From contig CAJNDS010000669.1 in assembly GCA_905221605.1 (NCBI GenBank), positions 546,634 to 610,633 on the forward strand: a stretch of DNA of 64,000 nt, given 5' to 3'. Below the pieces are notes generated by a model. That model saw only the letters and a list, made by a program, of their open reading frames with translations. It was not told the DNA's origin and searched no databases. Positions 9,730-20,571 of this stretch are shown here, in pieces; the stretch's first letter is position 1; each line of letters begins with the position of its first letter. Position numbers and translations under genes: made by a program. The DNA is from Symbiodinium natans. Taxonomy: Eukaryota > Sar > Dinophyceae > Suessiales > Symbiodiniaceae.

Positions 9730-11265
9730 AGGAGCGCCGGGTCCGGAGCGCCCGGAGCGAGCTCGCGGAGCTGGGTCTCGCGCTTGAAGGGTGTAGACAG
9801 ACCTTTGCTAGGCAACCCTAGGCGAAGCTATTAAAGAGAGGGCAAAGAAACACATTCTTCTCCACATTCCGTAGGGTGGGCATTGTGCAGTGCTCTGAGA
9901 GGTTCGGTTCTGCGGGGGTCTAGCTTCGAAGGGCCACATTTTTTTTTGCATGGAAGGGCAGCAATGCTTCGAACATGCTTCAAACATGCTTCAAGCATGC
10001 TTCAAAACATGCTTCAAAACAGGCTTCGAGCAAGTGCCACCAAGTTCCTTGGCGGCGGAGCTTGGCCTTGACTGAGGCGCCGAGGGCCAGCGACAAGATT
10101 CGGTGTTCCGGCAGGCGAGACAGTTCCAGCAGCCTCTGGACGGTTCTCCACACTTCTCCAGATCTCAGCGCACTCGCTGAAACCTTTCTGAAGGTCCCTT
10201 GTGTGCGGATTGTGCGGGCTTAAGACAGGAGCGAGACCGGCTTCGACAGCGACTCCGCAATTTGAAGATGCAGCCTGGCCTGAGACTCCTGAGATGGAGA
10301 GGGAGAAGTTGTGAGCTCTGCACGCCTTAGCGACGGTGGGAGGGAACTTGAGCAAGCTGACGTTACACTTGTTCATTCATCTTTTTGGGCTCCTTATAGT
10401 CTCGTCAGTGTCCCCGGGGACATGGAAGTTCAAGTGCCAGGGCTCGGCAAGCCAGCCGCCAAAGTGCAGAGGCGCTCTTCCATGGGTGCTGTCGCGTTTT
10501 GTTCTTTGTGTGCTAGATCAGCATCACGTCATCACGTCTGCTTACACGTGTTTTTGCGCGCATCTGCGTTGTCTTCGAAGAATCAAGTACGGGAAGCAGT
10601 GCCTCACAGATGCCTTCTGCAGGGCCCGTTGGCTCAGCTGCAGTGCCTGGATTCCTTCGATCGGACGAACTTGCAGGCAGGTATGAATCATGCAAGGAAT
10701 CACACGTTCGGCCGGTAATTGTGATGTCTGGAAGGCAGCTTGTCCCTCGCCCATCCCCAGCACGAACCAGTCCTGCCAGAGAGCTATGTCACAGAGCTCA
10801 CTGGTCTCCCATGAAATCCAGAGGCCTGTGATGCTGTGCAGTGGAAGCAGTTTGAGCTTGCGGTGGTGCGGTGGAAGGTATCCCCCTCTCCGGAATTTGA
10901 GCTGTTTTTAGAAGTTCCTCCTGAGGTCTGCTTGGGCGCGAGGAGGCTTCTTGTCCGAGGCAGGGCTGAAGGGGATGAGTCGTGCTGCAATCATGCCAGC
11001 TCGAGAGGTCGCGCCAAGAATTCACGTCCAAGAGATTTTCATTTCAGAATGTTGCACCAGAGTTGTCTTGAAGTTGACAGGGCCCGCGCTGCGAGAGATC
11101 CAGCAGGTGTCAGTAGGACTGGAAAGGAGCGACTCGCACTTCACGGTTTCGTGGGCTCAGCTCTCAGCTTGGACCTTCCGGCCTTGTGACACGCCTCGCA
11201 GGCTCCGTTGCCGCAAGGGTGAGCTGCAGAAGCGCGCGGAGGAGCATCGGCATCGGAAGAGTTGA
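9730..11265 (+). CDS. Multi-exon protein with a SAC-phosphatase-like CX5R-T-N motif
   Basis: Seven exons keep one frame: 9730-9790, 10124-10193, 10229-10310, 10400-10485, 10623-10680, 10822-10877 and 10912-11265 (TGA). Donors are GTGTAG, GTCCCT, GTGAGC, GTGCTG, GTATGA and GTATCC. The exon at 10623 encodes QCLDSFDRTN, matching the CX5R(T/S) catalytic loop of SAC-domain phosphoinositide phosphatases; the SAC9 class has a Ser at the same inner position. The following exon holds WKQFELAVVRWK, and the long last exon encodes a helix then a beta-rich segment (RIHVQEIFISECC). I do not see the rest of a SAC domain upstream, so the motif could be coincidence. The 35-nt intron at 10194-10228 is suspiciously short. 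The 5' end is unknown. Confidence 0.45.
9966..10030. repeat. Short tandem repeat, CATGCTTCAA type
   Basis: About six imperfect copies of a 10-14 bp unit lie in the first intron of the surrounding gene model. Confidence 0.75.
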
Positions 11266-11684
11266 GGAGAAAAAGCACAGAGAGAGAGAGATAGAGAGCA
11301 CTGGGGTTTCCCCAAGTTCCCCAAGAAAGAAACAGAGCGATACACATACATATACATGCACATGACATTACATATATATATATATAAAATATATAGGAGT
11401 GGGCTGCCTGGCCCGAGCGGAGTAAGGTTAACTGGGGAAGCCTCAAAAAGCTGGTGAAAAGCAGCCCTCCGGTGAAAAGCTTTACACGGACCTTACACAA
11501 CGTAAGCCCGCCTGGCGCACTGGGGTTCACACCCTCAGAGAGAGAAAGTCGCATTATAAGTTTGTAAGAGGATTGACGAATGTGTGAAACGATCGTTCTT
11601 CATGAAGGACCTTCGACGCTCTGCTTCCTGTCGGATCGTGAGGTGCTGCATGTGGAGTGACCTGGCGGCAAAGGGCCTGAAGGG

Positions 11685-12130
11685 TTGGGGGGTTTGGGGG
11701 GTTTGGGGGGGTTTGGGGGGTTTGGGGGGTTTGGGGGGTTTGGGGGGGTTGGGGGGGTTTGGGGGGGTGTGTTTGGGGGGGGGGTTTGGGGGGGGTTTTT
11801 GGGGGGGTTTTTGGGGGGGGTTTTGGGGGGGTTATGGGGGGGGTTTATGGGGGGGTTTATGGGGGGGGGGTTATGGGGGGTTTATGGGGGGGGGGGGGTT
11901 TAGGGGGGGGTTTAGGGGGGGTTAGGGGGGTTTAGGGGGGGGTTTAGGGGGGGGTTTAGGGGGGGGTTTAGGGGGGGGGTTTAAGGGGGGGTTTAAGGGG
12001 GGGTTTGGGGGGTTTAGGGGGGGTTTAGGGGGGGTTTAGGGGGGTTTAGAGGGTTTAGCGGCATTTAGGGGCTTTAGGGGCTTTAGGGGCTTTAGGGGCT
12101 TTACGGGTTTTTAAGGTCTTTTGGGGGGTT
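11685..12130. repeat. Degenerate telomere-like G tract
   Basis: GGGGTTT, GGGGTTTA and GGGGTTAT units of varying G-run length (3 to 12 G) run for about 450 bp on the plus strand, grading into TTTAGGGGC at the right edge. The base unit looks like TTTAGGG with expanded G runs and A-to-G change. The plus-strand Gly-rich ORFs over it are artefacts. The tract separates two transcription units. Confidence 0.85.
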
Positions 12131-12376
12131 GGTCGGTGCTAAGTTTTGCTAGACATTCCTGTACCTGAGCCCCAAGCCTGCTGGGTCTCCCCCGAGGTAC
12201 TCCTACAGTTGTTGACTACGGCCTGCTATTCTTCGAGGGCTTGCCTCGCTATCCCTAGACCCCAAACTCATGGCTAGCGCTACTCGTTTTAATTAGTACT
12301 GGCACTGGTATCATGGATACATTGCTTTCCCCCATCTCCCCCGCCATCTCGTATTTGGGTGCTAAGGACATTTCAG

Positions 12377-12987
12377 CTCCTCCAAAGCCAGGAGGCCGAG
12401 GCCTGCGTGGCCTTGGCTGAGCAGCGGGTCGCCCTTCGCAAGGCCCTCCCAGAGAGTGCATTCGACCCCGATGGGTTCAGGGGATAGGGCTAGAGGGTGT
12501 CAGGGTGGCTGTTCCACTTGGGGCTCAGACCCCAAATTAGACCCCAAACCCAAAAGGTTGTCATGACAGGTCATGATGTTTTCAAGGTTCGATGTCGCTG
12601 TGCTGTGAGCCGCACACCCCCCCCCCCCCCCCGGTGTTCGAGAGGTGGAGCACGAGGCCGATGCCGCGCATCGGCGCGCGGCGGAGGCGCGAAAGGCGCA
12701 GCGAGAGGCCGGTAGGAAGCGGAACCCTGCATCTTCCTAAAAACCCTAAAGGCCCAAAACCCGAACTGCAAATCTGTGGGCTCCGCCTCTCTCGCCCTGC
12801 CTTTGGATACCCCGGGGTTGTCCTGTGGGCAAAGTAGGCCAAGTGGCAGCTGAAGTGCTCGCGGGGGAGGGGTTCGGGGATTTCAGAACCTTGGGGCTCA
12901 GCAAGAAGTTGGGCACCCGAGGCGGCGACAGAGCTGGCCGCTTCCGAGCAGCTGCTTCAGCTCCAGTCCCGACGCGAGTCGTCGAGC
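12377..12987 (+). CDS. Coiled-coil gene, first three recognised exons
   Basis: Exons 12377-12453, 12643-12711 and 12902-12987 chain in phase (1+2, then 1+2, then phase 0 before GTGAAC). They encode SQEAEACVALAEQRVALRK, then VEHEADAAHRRAAEARKAQR, then a helix ending EQLLQLQSRRESSS. Alanine, Glu, Arg and Leu dominate with heptad-like spacing, so the product is a long alpha-helical coiled coil. The same style continues through dozens of plus-strand exons to 33.9 kb; I treat these as one very long gene or a cluster of similar ones. The 5' end was not found. The acceptor of the second exon follows a run of 16 C. Confidence 0.5.
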
Positions 12988-13254
12988 GTGAACATGGAGG
13001 TTCTTTGCAGCCGTCAGGAGGCCTGGGTTTGTTGCTTTGCAGCTGAGGTGGACTTAGATGAAGTTACCAGAAGCACATGGAGAGAGCAATCGTAGCTCTA
13101 GTATATCTGGCTTCCTTTCTTGGGCATCTTATATTTTGATTTCCTCAAGAGCAGCCCAGTTTGGGGCAAGCCCGCGAAACCACCAACCCCACAAGCCCTA
13201 AAGTTGTTTGTGTTTCGCGTGTGGTTTGGTGGGTGTTTGTGTGTCCTTCTCAAG

Positions 13255-13822
13255 TTGAAAGCCTTGAGGCGATCGCATCCTGGGTCGAGGCGGAGATCGG
13301 GATGCGGCAGGTGGCTCTGGTGAAGAGGCGGCTCAAGGAGATGGTGGAAGACTACGGCTCCAGAGCCAAGGCCCTGGAGGCTCCCTCGGGGGGGTTTTGG
13401 GCACGATGATCTTTGGGCAGTCTGAGTATGGGTGTTTCCAGGTTTTGGTTCGGAGTTCCAGAGCCTCCCCCTCATAAGTTCGGTGTTGAAGACTCAGAGC
13501 CGAGATGAGCCGCGAGATGTTCACAAGTCCCCCACTCCACTTAAAAATCCGGGGGAAGAGGAGGCCATCGCCGAGATCCACGTGGACTTGGACCGGCGGG
13601 CAACGGCCATCCTGCAGCTGAAGGGAGCGCAGGAGGCGAAGGAGGCGACCTCAGCGACCTCAGCGACCTCCGTCTTCCAGGAGGAAGCCCTGGAGGCCGA
13701 GCTCCTTCAGGAGGAATCCCTCTTCCACTTGAGGCACCGGCAGGTGCAGGGCCTCGAGGAGCGGCTCCAGGATCTCTTGGCCCAGGAGCGCCACCGCAGG
13801 GCACATCGGTCATGGTATCCGT
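13255..13822 (+). CDS. Coiled-coil exons
   Basis: The first segment (about 13255-13383) reads ESLEAIASWVEAEIG and VKRRLKEMVEDYGSRAKALE. The second (about 13470-13822) is open throughout and contains AIAEIHVDLDRRATAILQLK, three Ala-Thr-Ser repeats, and EERLQDLLAQERHRR. Both have strong heptad character. A GTATCC donor at about 13816 closes the second. Link in phase to the previous group is not settled. Confidence 0.5.
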
Positions 13823-14026
13823 CATCGTATCCGTCATAGTATCATAGCCTCAAGTCGCACAAGCAATGGCATGATGGGGTGCCGCGTCGTTGACGCATGG
13901 GTCAGACTCTTTGTTCATGGCGTTGTGCGTGTGTATGCTCTAGAAATACAAGCGAGTCGCCATCGAGAGCCTTTCCCGGATTCCCGAAACGGTCCCCATA
14001 TCTACGAGAGCCTTTCCCGAAACGAG

Positions 14027-14812
14027 GAGGGCCCGCGCATGGAGGCTTTGGGCGCTTGGGTGGCCGTGCACGAGCCGCTCTTGACCAAGGAGCTCGAGCG
14101 GTCAGAGAAGGCGGAGCAGGCAGCGGCGGCCGAGGCGGCGTGCGAAGCAGCCAAGCAGGAGCTTTGCCCTTGGTGCCCTTTCCTTTTTTGTTGCCTTTTG
14201 CTTGTTGACATGTCGTGAAGAGCTTGTATTTGTAGCTACTGGTGCGAATGTGCATCTATGGTCAGGCACACACTTGCGCTATCTTGTACCGTCTTGTATA
14301 CTTCCCGCGCTTCTTTCAAGCAAAAGAGGAGCTCACCATCGACTTGGCCAAGCAGCGGAGGTCCGAGCATGTCTTCCTGGCCGAGGCCCAAGCACCTCTT
14401 AAGATGTTTTCAGCTATTGTGATATGCGATTATTGAATAGTCTTGTAATATGCTCTGTAAACTCTTTAATACGTAATGATCTACAGTAGGTTGGAAGGTG
14501 GATCGAGGTGGGTGGACAAGCGGCATCCAAGTTTAACCCCAACCGCCTCTTGACACCCTTTCACGCGCGTCTCGAGATCTTCAACCCTGTGGGTTGGAGG
14601 CCTGTGCGGCTGCGGTGGCGGAAGCGGAGAGGGCTGCCAGACAGGCCGGCCCTGCTCTCCATGTTAGGGCCGTGCCGTGCCATGCCAACGCAGATCCGCC
14701 CCCCAAAGCCGCCTCCGAAGGCTGCAGCGCTGTACCGGCAGCGTGGGCTCCTGCTGAGGGATGTGGATGGCCTGGGGCGGGAGGCGCGGAGCTTCGAACA
14801 ACAATTGTGTGT
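14027..14812 (+). CDS. Coiled-coil exons
   Basis: Four segments stand out: 14027 to about 14160 (KELERSEKAEQAAAAEAAC), 14321-14402 (KEELTIDLAKQRRSEHVFLA), about 14597-14664 (ACAAAVAEAERAARQAG) and about 14728-14812 (YRQRGLLLRDVDGLGREARS). Each follows an AG acceptor and is helical and charged. Exact donors are uncertain for three of the four. Confidence 0.45.
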
Positions 14813-15084
14813 CACTGCTGAAGTTCGGGTGCTATTTTGTTGTGCGCGCTGTTGTAGCTGTGTTTCTGGCTGCTGAGCGCTGAATTCTACACGTATCATC
14901 ACATCCGGAGACCCAAGTCAAAGCGACTCCTCCAACCAAGTGCAAGATTCAAGAGCTGCCGCGCATGAGCTCAGAACTTAAGGCATTCCGGGTTCAGGCT
15001 GTCGGTCAGAATTCGTGTTTTTGAGGTTCAGGGGAGTGTGGCTCAGAGGGAAGGGGGCGGGGATGGGAAAGAAGCAGAGGCGGG

Positions 15085-15214
15085 GGGAGGAGGAGGAGGA
15101 GGAGGAGGAGGAGGGGGAGGAGGAGGGGGAGGGGGAGGGGGAGGGGGGGGAGGAGAGGAGGAGGAGGAGGAGGAGGAGGAGGAGGAGGAGGAGGAGGAGG
15201 AGGAGGAGGAGGAG
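15085..15214. repeat. GGA/GGGGGA microsatellite
   Basis: About 130 bp of (GGA)n interspersed with GGGGGA on the plus strand, coding for artificial poly-Glu, poly-Gly and poly-Arg frames. It lies in a presumed intron. Confidence 0.95.
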
Positions 15215-15477
15215 CACGAGGAAAGAGCTTAATGCAAGGTGTAGTTACTGTAGTTTTTAGATTGCCGAGGCACTCCGAAGCCCTCCGTTCTCCAATTCGC
15301 CCTTGGTTCACATCGAAATGGTTGAAGATCCTTTGTAAGGAGACCCAAGGGAAGCTGATGGGGAATAGAAGCGACTCCATAAGAAGCCTCAAAGCCCTAA
15401 GTACGACAGCTTCTAAGAAGCCCGAAAGCCTCGTTTCAACAACTCTGAAGGGACTGCACAAGTGGCCTGTCTCGCAG

Positions 15478-16949
15478 GAGCGTGCGGCCGCAGGTCGCGC
15501 CGAGTCCGCCTGCCAGCACTTACGCCGGGACCGGCGGAGAGCCGTGGCTGCTGTGGCCAAGGGCCTCTGGGAGCAAGGCCGGGGAGAAGGGTCCCAGATG
15601 GATTATGGGATATTCTGCGGGGAGGGGGGATGTTCTAAGTCCCCAAGTAGTTATGTAGCTGGAAAAAGAAATTTTTGTCAAGATCGGACATCAGAAGAAG
15701 CCCCCTCTTGATGAGGTCCCGCGAGCCTACGTGGAGTTTGCCCCAAGGAGGCAAGGCAAAGGGCAGCTGCTCAGGCCTCCACGGGAGTTGTCTCCTGGTG
15801 CCACGGTTTGGGGTTTAGGGTTTAGGGTTTAGGGCGCCCTGTGACTCCGGATCTATCGACGGCGGTCCTTCTCGATTCTGGTTGGGGGGCCGGCTCTTTG
15901 TATTTTCCCGCTCAAGAGTCCTGCAGGGATGATTCTTTTGTACGCAGGCAGAAGAATTGGTTGAGGCTTCGCGTGGAGAGCAGCTGCTCGGCGATACATC
16001 AGACTTGACCCGAGGTCTGCATTGTCTGCTTGACGTATTTTCAGTGTTTCGGATGTGGTCCTGCATGCCTAATTATGCGCAAAACAGCCCAGGATACAAG
16101 AGCTGCGGAGCCTCAACGAGGAGATGGCCAGGGTCAACGCAGAGATGGTTGAGCTTAAGGAGTTGTCGAAGGCCGTCCACGTATGTCTCAACAATTTCCA
16201 GGGGGCAGGGACGTGGATTGAAACCCAGAGCAGTGTTGGAAAGGCTCTGCTCTTTTGTGAACGGGATCAGGCATCAGCAGTGTCCGTCTGTTGTTTTTCC
16301 TCTCTCTCACTCTCTCTTCTCTCTCTCTCTTCCCTCTCTTCTCTCTGTTCTCTCTCTTCTCTCTCTCTCTTCTCTCTCTTCTCTTCCCTCTCTCTTCCCT
16401 CTCTCCTCTCTGTTCTTTTTCTCTCTTTCTCTTCTCTCTCTCTCTCCTCTCGCGTCCTCCCTCTCTCTCGCTCCCTCCCTTTCTCTCGCTCCCTCCCTTT
16501 CTCCCTCTCCCTCCCGCCGTTTCTGTTCTGTCTGTTGACAGAGGCCGAAGATGCGCAGGTGGAAGCAGCGTGGAAGCAACCCAACGAGGCCGCCGTGGCT
16601 TCCTTCTCGTATCGCTGCTCCATGGGCGCGCGTCCAGGCTCAAAGACAGCTGAAGGTTGCAGAAGCCCAGGAGGCTGTGCCAGCCGCACGCCGCAGCCAT
16701 TCAGGCACACATGTAAGTCGAAGTTACGAAGTTGCTAACTGTTGATGGCTGTTAAACTGAAAGGCATCAGGAGGAGCGGCAGTGTGGGAAGGAAGGCCGA
16801 GCCAGAGGCGTCGCTCAACTGCTGCTCCAGCTGTTTAGGAGTGCTTTGCTGATCATGCAAGGGCCGGCTCGAGACAGTGGTCTTAGCCCTTCGAGAGCTG
16901 GAACAACAGCAGCAAGCGGAGATGGCTGCCAGACGCTGGGATGAGCATT
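15478..16949 (+). CDS. Coiled-coil gene, five chained exons
   Basis: Exons 15478-15590, 16093-16180, 16542-16712, 16771-16840 and 16878-16949 join without breaking frame (2+1, 0, 0, 1+2). Donors are GTCCCA, GTATGT, GTAAGT, GTGCTT and GTGCTT. Sequences include LRRDRRRAVAAVAKGLWEQG, LRSLNEEMARVNAEMVELKE, QRQLKVAEAQEA and LALRELEQQQQAEMAARRW. This run gives the clearest proof that the small plus-strand exons of the 12-34 kb region belong together. The 16.2-16.5 kb intron is almost pure CT repeat. Confidence 0.6.
16296..16512. repeat. CT-rich microsatellite in an intron
   Basis: TCTCTCTTCCC-type repeats fill most of the intron before exon 16542. It may act as a very long pyrimidine tract for the 3' splice site. 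Minus-strand Arg/Glu ORFs here are artefacts. Confidence 0.9.
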
Positions 16950-17087
16950 GTGCTTCCCTGAACAGAACATCTCAATGAATGTCGAACAACGTAGTAAGAT
17001 CGCTGTCTTCTCCCACCGGTGCGATGCCCCGTAAAGACTGTTATGTTCTTTTCTTTTGGGAAGCAGTGAAGCCAAGGAGAGTCACAG

Positions 17088-18045
17088 GCCATGGAGATAC
17101 AGGCCGCGCTGGAGGCTGCCGAGGCACGTCTCGACAGCAGGGGTCAAACGCAGCTGGCGGGTCTCTGTTTGCCATCTGTTTGCCCACAGAAGAGCCACGA
17201 CAACCGACATCCTAAGCCATCCTAAACTCCGCTCGCCCGGCCCCAGGCACAACAGCCTTGGGACCAGACCCAACCGTGAAGCGGTCCAAACCTACCTCAA
17301 CCTCCCGAAGCGTCCAAGTGCCTGCAAGCCCGCGAAGCCCGCGAAGCCCTTTGAACCCTGAGCCCACCCTCCCCGCCCAAGCTCTGCAGACCCTAACTGG
17401 AGCCCCTGAAGCCGGTCGCCCTCTATATGAAGCCCAGCGCGATTATTATCAAGCCCTAAACCCGAATCCCTAGTACATGCGGAGAAAGGCCTCGCTGCAG
17501 CGGTGTCGCGCAGAAAACCGGGCCGAGTCGGCAGCAGCGTTGCGGCGCTTGCGCCGCGCCTCTGGAGAGGCCTCCCCAGGGCTAAGCTCATAGCCAAGCA
17601 AGATCAAGCAAGGCTTTCGATTATTTCACGACCTTAACGAAGGGGTTTCGGAGGGTCTTCCGGAGGTTCTTAGAAGGGGGTTGTTGGGGAGTTTGTTTGT
17701 TTTTTTGTTGGAGGGGGTGTCTTAGGGGGGATTCTTGGAGGTTATCAGGGGTGGGTGTGTAGGGGCTTGATCGTCGTAACGTGCCGGAGGGGAAAAGGGC
17801 CTCTTGTGAGTCTAAGACTCTAAGAGCCTCTTTTCGGGTTTGAGCTGCAGTCCATCCTGAGCCACTTAAACACCAACATTATGAACCCTGAGCCCTAAAT
17901 TGAACCCCAAGCTACAAACCCTAACCCGAAACCCCCTCCCTCTCAATAACAAAGAAACCATGGCGTTGTCGGGTTTTACCTACTCAGCCTGCAGACGGAA
18001 GACGCGGAGCGGAAGTGCTGTGAGCTGGCGGCAGCCAAAGAGCGC
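17088..18045 (+). CDS. Coiled-coil exons with telomere-like introns
   Basis: Exons 17088-17160 (MEIQAALEAAEARLDSRG, donor GTCTCT), 17474 to about 17580 (RRKASLQRCRAENRAESAAA) and 17988-18045 (QTEDAERKCCELAAAKER, donor GTATGT) are all helical. The introns before the second and third contain scattered CCCTAAAC, ACCCTGAGCC and ACCCTAACC motifs. The acceptor of exon 17474 is the TAG of CCCTAAACCCGAATCCCTAG, so telomere-like sequence supplies the pyrimidine tract. Confidence 0.5.
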
Positions 18046-18490
18046 GTATGTCGGAAGCCTGAGCTTGCGGGAGGTTCAGGGTCTCTAGGGCACTCAAGGA
18101 CCTAGTAAGGTACGAGTTTTTTCGGGGGTTTCGATTCTTTGGGGGGCGGTTCGGTTCGGGGTACGGGTTTTTGTTGTAAACGCCACGACGCATCGGCACC
18201 TGCGCCGGCCTAGGCCACCGGGCGTTCACGTCGGTGGTCTAAGCAGTGCGTTTCCAGTCCGAGCACGGTCGCGCTGCAGATACGGAAAGCCGCCGAACCC
18301 GAACCCGCAGCGCAATTAGAATTCGGAACGTACAGGCTTGCTGGAGGACCCCTGAAGCCCTGTTTGCCTTGGGTTCGCAGTAAAGGCTCGCAGTTTGAGC
18401 AGGCTGTGCAAAACCTTCCGGTGCACTTGTCGTCTGTGCTCGTGTGCTTGTTGCGAATCGAGCTTAGGTAGGGCGGTGGGAGCTGCCAAG

Positions 18491-20370
18491 AAGTCCAGAA
18501 GGCAGCAAAAAGAGGGCGAGTTCTCCGCCCTGGAGGATGCCGTCAGGGCCGGTGGCAGGAGGTGTGCTTGTTGTGTTCCAGGGTATTCATGGTTCCTAGC
18601 AAGACATCTCAAGGTTTGAGAAACATTGCAGTAAGGTACAATACAAAAAGCTCCAGAGTGTCCAGCTGTTCGACAGTTCACAGCGTGCGCGTGCCTTCTT
18701 GGTCTCCCCTACCATGGTGGTACTTCAAAGCAGTCGCACGGGTGGTTGGGTGCGCACGAGGGCTTTCCGGACCCATGTGGGCAGGTGCTGGAAGGTTCCC
18801 TTTCGCCCAAGACCATCGCACTGTGTTGTCTGCAAGTCAGCCGAGGCGCTCCTACACGAAGAATCTCAGCACAAGGTTTTCATCGGGGTCCATCAGCGGC
18901 CTCCAAAATTGCCGTCGGCTCCTGGCGTGCCGGGGCCCGCTGAGCGCATTCCGCCCATTCCGCCCATTCCGCCCATTCCGCCCATTCCGCCCATTCCTGA
19001 AACCCTCAAAGCCCACGCCTTGGTGGATCGGGCGTTGTGGGACGAACTGCAAATGCTACGTGTCGACGGCTTCCGCACGGCCACGAATCTGAAATGCAAC
19101 AGGAAAAAGCGGTGCAGTTGCACAGCTGCATGCATGTCGAAGAAAGAGCTGCAGTTGCGCTTCGAATCGTAGCATCGACTTCTGTGGCCTCCGGAGGCGG
19201 AAGCGTGTTTGACGTCTTTGGGCGGGTCACGGCCGTGAATCACAGCCGCCCACATGTGGGACAAAACCCGACATGCAGCCAGCTGTTCTTAGCTTCTGCC
19301 TGTGAGAAGCTTTCATGGCGATTAGGTTTTCGGGGACTTGGTTCAGGGTTCATTGGTTTAGGGGTATGTTCGGGTGAAGCAGCTGGCCAAGCGTCACGGG
19401 ACCCTGCGAAACTCCAAGGTCGGGCGCTGCGCGACATGTCTTTTGGCACCCTGCGGCCCAGCAACGAGGCTGGTTCGTGTCGGCTTGTGTCAAATTGTGC
19501 TTGTCTCTTTCTTCGAGGGTGCATGCTTCAGGGCCTTCGAGCCATTCTTTGCTTCAGTTGCCGGTAGCCCCTGTAGCTTCGGGCCTCCCGGGCATCTCGT
19601 GCTTCTTGCTAAAAGCCGAGCTGTTGCCACAGAGTCGTGCACCTCCATGGAGCTGGGAAGGTGGTCTGTGCCCCGGAAGCCGAAGAGCGGAGGCTTGGAG
19701 CGATGGGGGTACTGATGGGTACTGCAGGATCCAACGCTAGGATTCAGGACCCTTGCGCTTTCAAATACGTGTGTGGCTGTCACAAGGACATATTTTGCTA
19801 CAGCTGTCGAAGTTGCTTTTCTTGCCGTTTTCTCGCGACGCTCTGGCCACGATGATCTTGTTCTTGGGACAAAGTTATTCCACTATTGATCTTTACACAG
19901 ACTGAGGGGGTTTGTGGGTAGACAATTTGTGATCTTGGGGTCTCAATCCAACATATGGGGGGGGGGGGGCGGCAAAGAGGAAGAAGACGAAGAAGCGGAG
20001 AGAAAATGCTGCTCAAGATCCCTGTTTCTTTGCACCTTGACAACCACATGCTTCGCTGCGGATTCCTGCTGCCAGGCCGGGGGACGGCGAGGCACCGATC
20101 GAGGAAGATCTCCGATGCTTCTACCGCCAGGCCGGAGAGGATTTCAGGAGTTAGGAGGCTGTGGGTTTGGATTGGGCTTTAGGAAGTGTGGGGATGTTCT
20201 AAAATTTTCCGGGGAGAGCAGCTCTCCGAGGTGTTTAAGGGTCTGCTTTTCGCCTCCGATTTCACCCTCAGAGGTGCTACCGCTCCTGCAGGGGATCGCC
20301 GTCGGCGCGTTGAGACCTCCGCGCACCGCCTTGGAGGCGTTGCGTGGCGATGCCAGGGCTTTCGAGGGGG
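18491..20370 (+). CDS. Coiled-coil exons, loosely placed
   Basis: Likely exons are 18491-18561 (QQKEGEFSALEDAVRAGG), 18841-18875 (EALLHEESQHK, donor GTTTTC), about 19083-19168 (QQEKAVQLHSCMHVEERAAV), about 19666-19710 (EAEERRLGAM), about 19977-20015 (KEEEDEEAERKC), about 20075-20146 (IEEDLRCFYRQAGEDF) and 20292 to about 20370 (RTALEALRGDARAFEG). All are on the plus strand after AG acceptors. Phases between them were not all checked, so missing or extra exons are likely. Confidence 0.4.
18945..18997. repeat. GCCCATTCC 9-bp tandem repeat
   Basis: Five copies of CGCCCATTC in a row. In one frame they encode Ile-Pro-Pro repeats. It is probably intronic. Confidence 0.9.
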
Positions 20371-20571
20371 GTGGGGGTGTAGTGGGGCCTGTAGAGGCAC
20401 CTGTAGAATGAGCTGCATGCACAGCACGAAGATCCTGTTGCTCACCGTAGACCATTCATTTCCTTGAAGTCTGACATCCAGGAGAGACAGCTTGCCCGAG
20501 TCTTATTGCTCCAGGTCTCCAGCTTCTGTTTCAAGATATGTAGCACTGTGTCTCTGTTCTCGCGCTCTCAG

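Noticed and set aside
11584-11925. 113-codon Gly-rich ORF
   Set aside because: It is a translation of the G-run tract.
15006-15560. 184-codon minus-strand ORF with poly-Pro and poly-Leu
   Set aside because: Its middle is the (GGA)n microsatellite, and the ends lack protein-like composition or splice support.
16188-16710. Arg/Glu-rich minus-strand ORFs and Ser/Leu-rich plus-strand ORFs
   Set aside because: They are frames of the CT microsatellite inside an intron of the coiled-coil gene.
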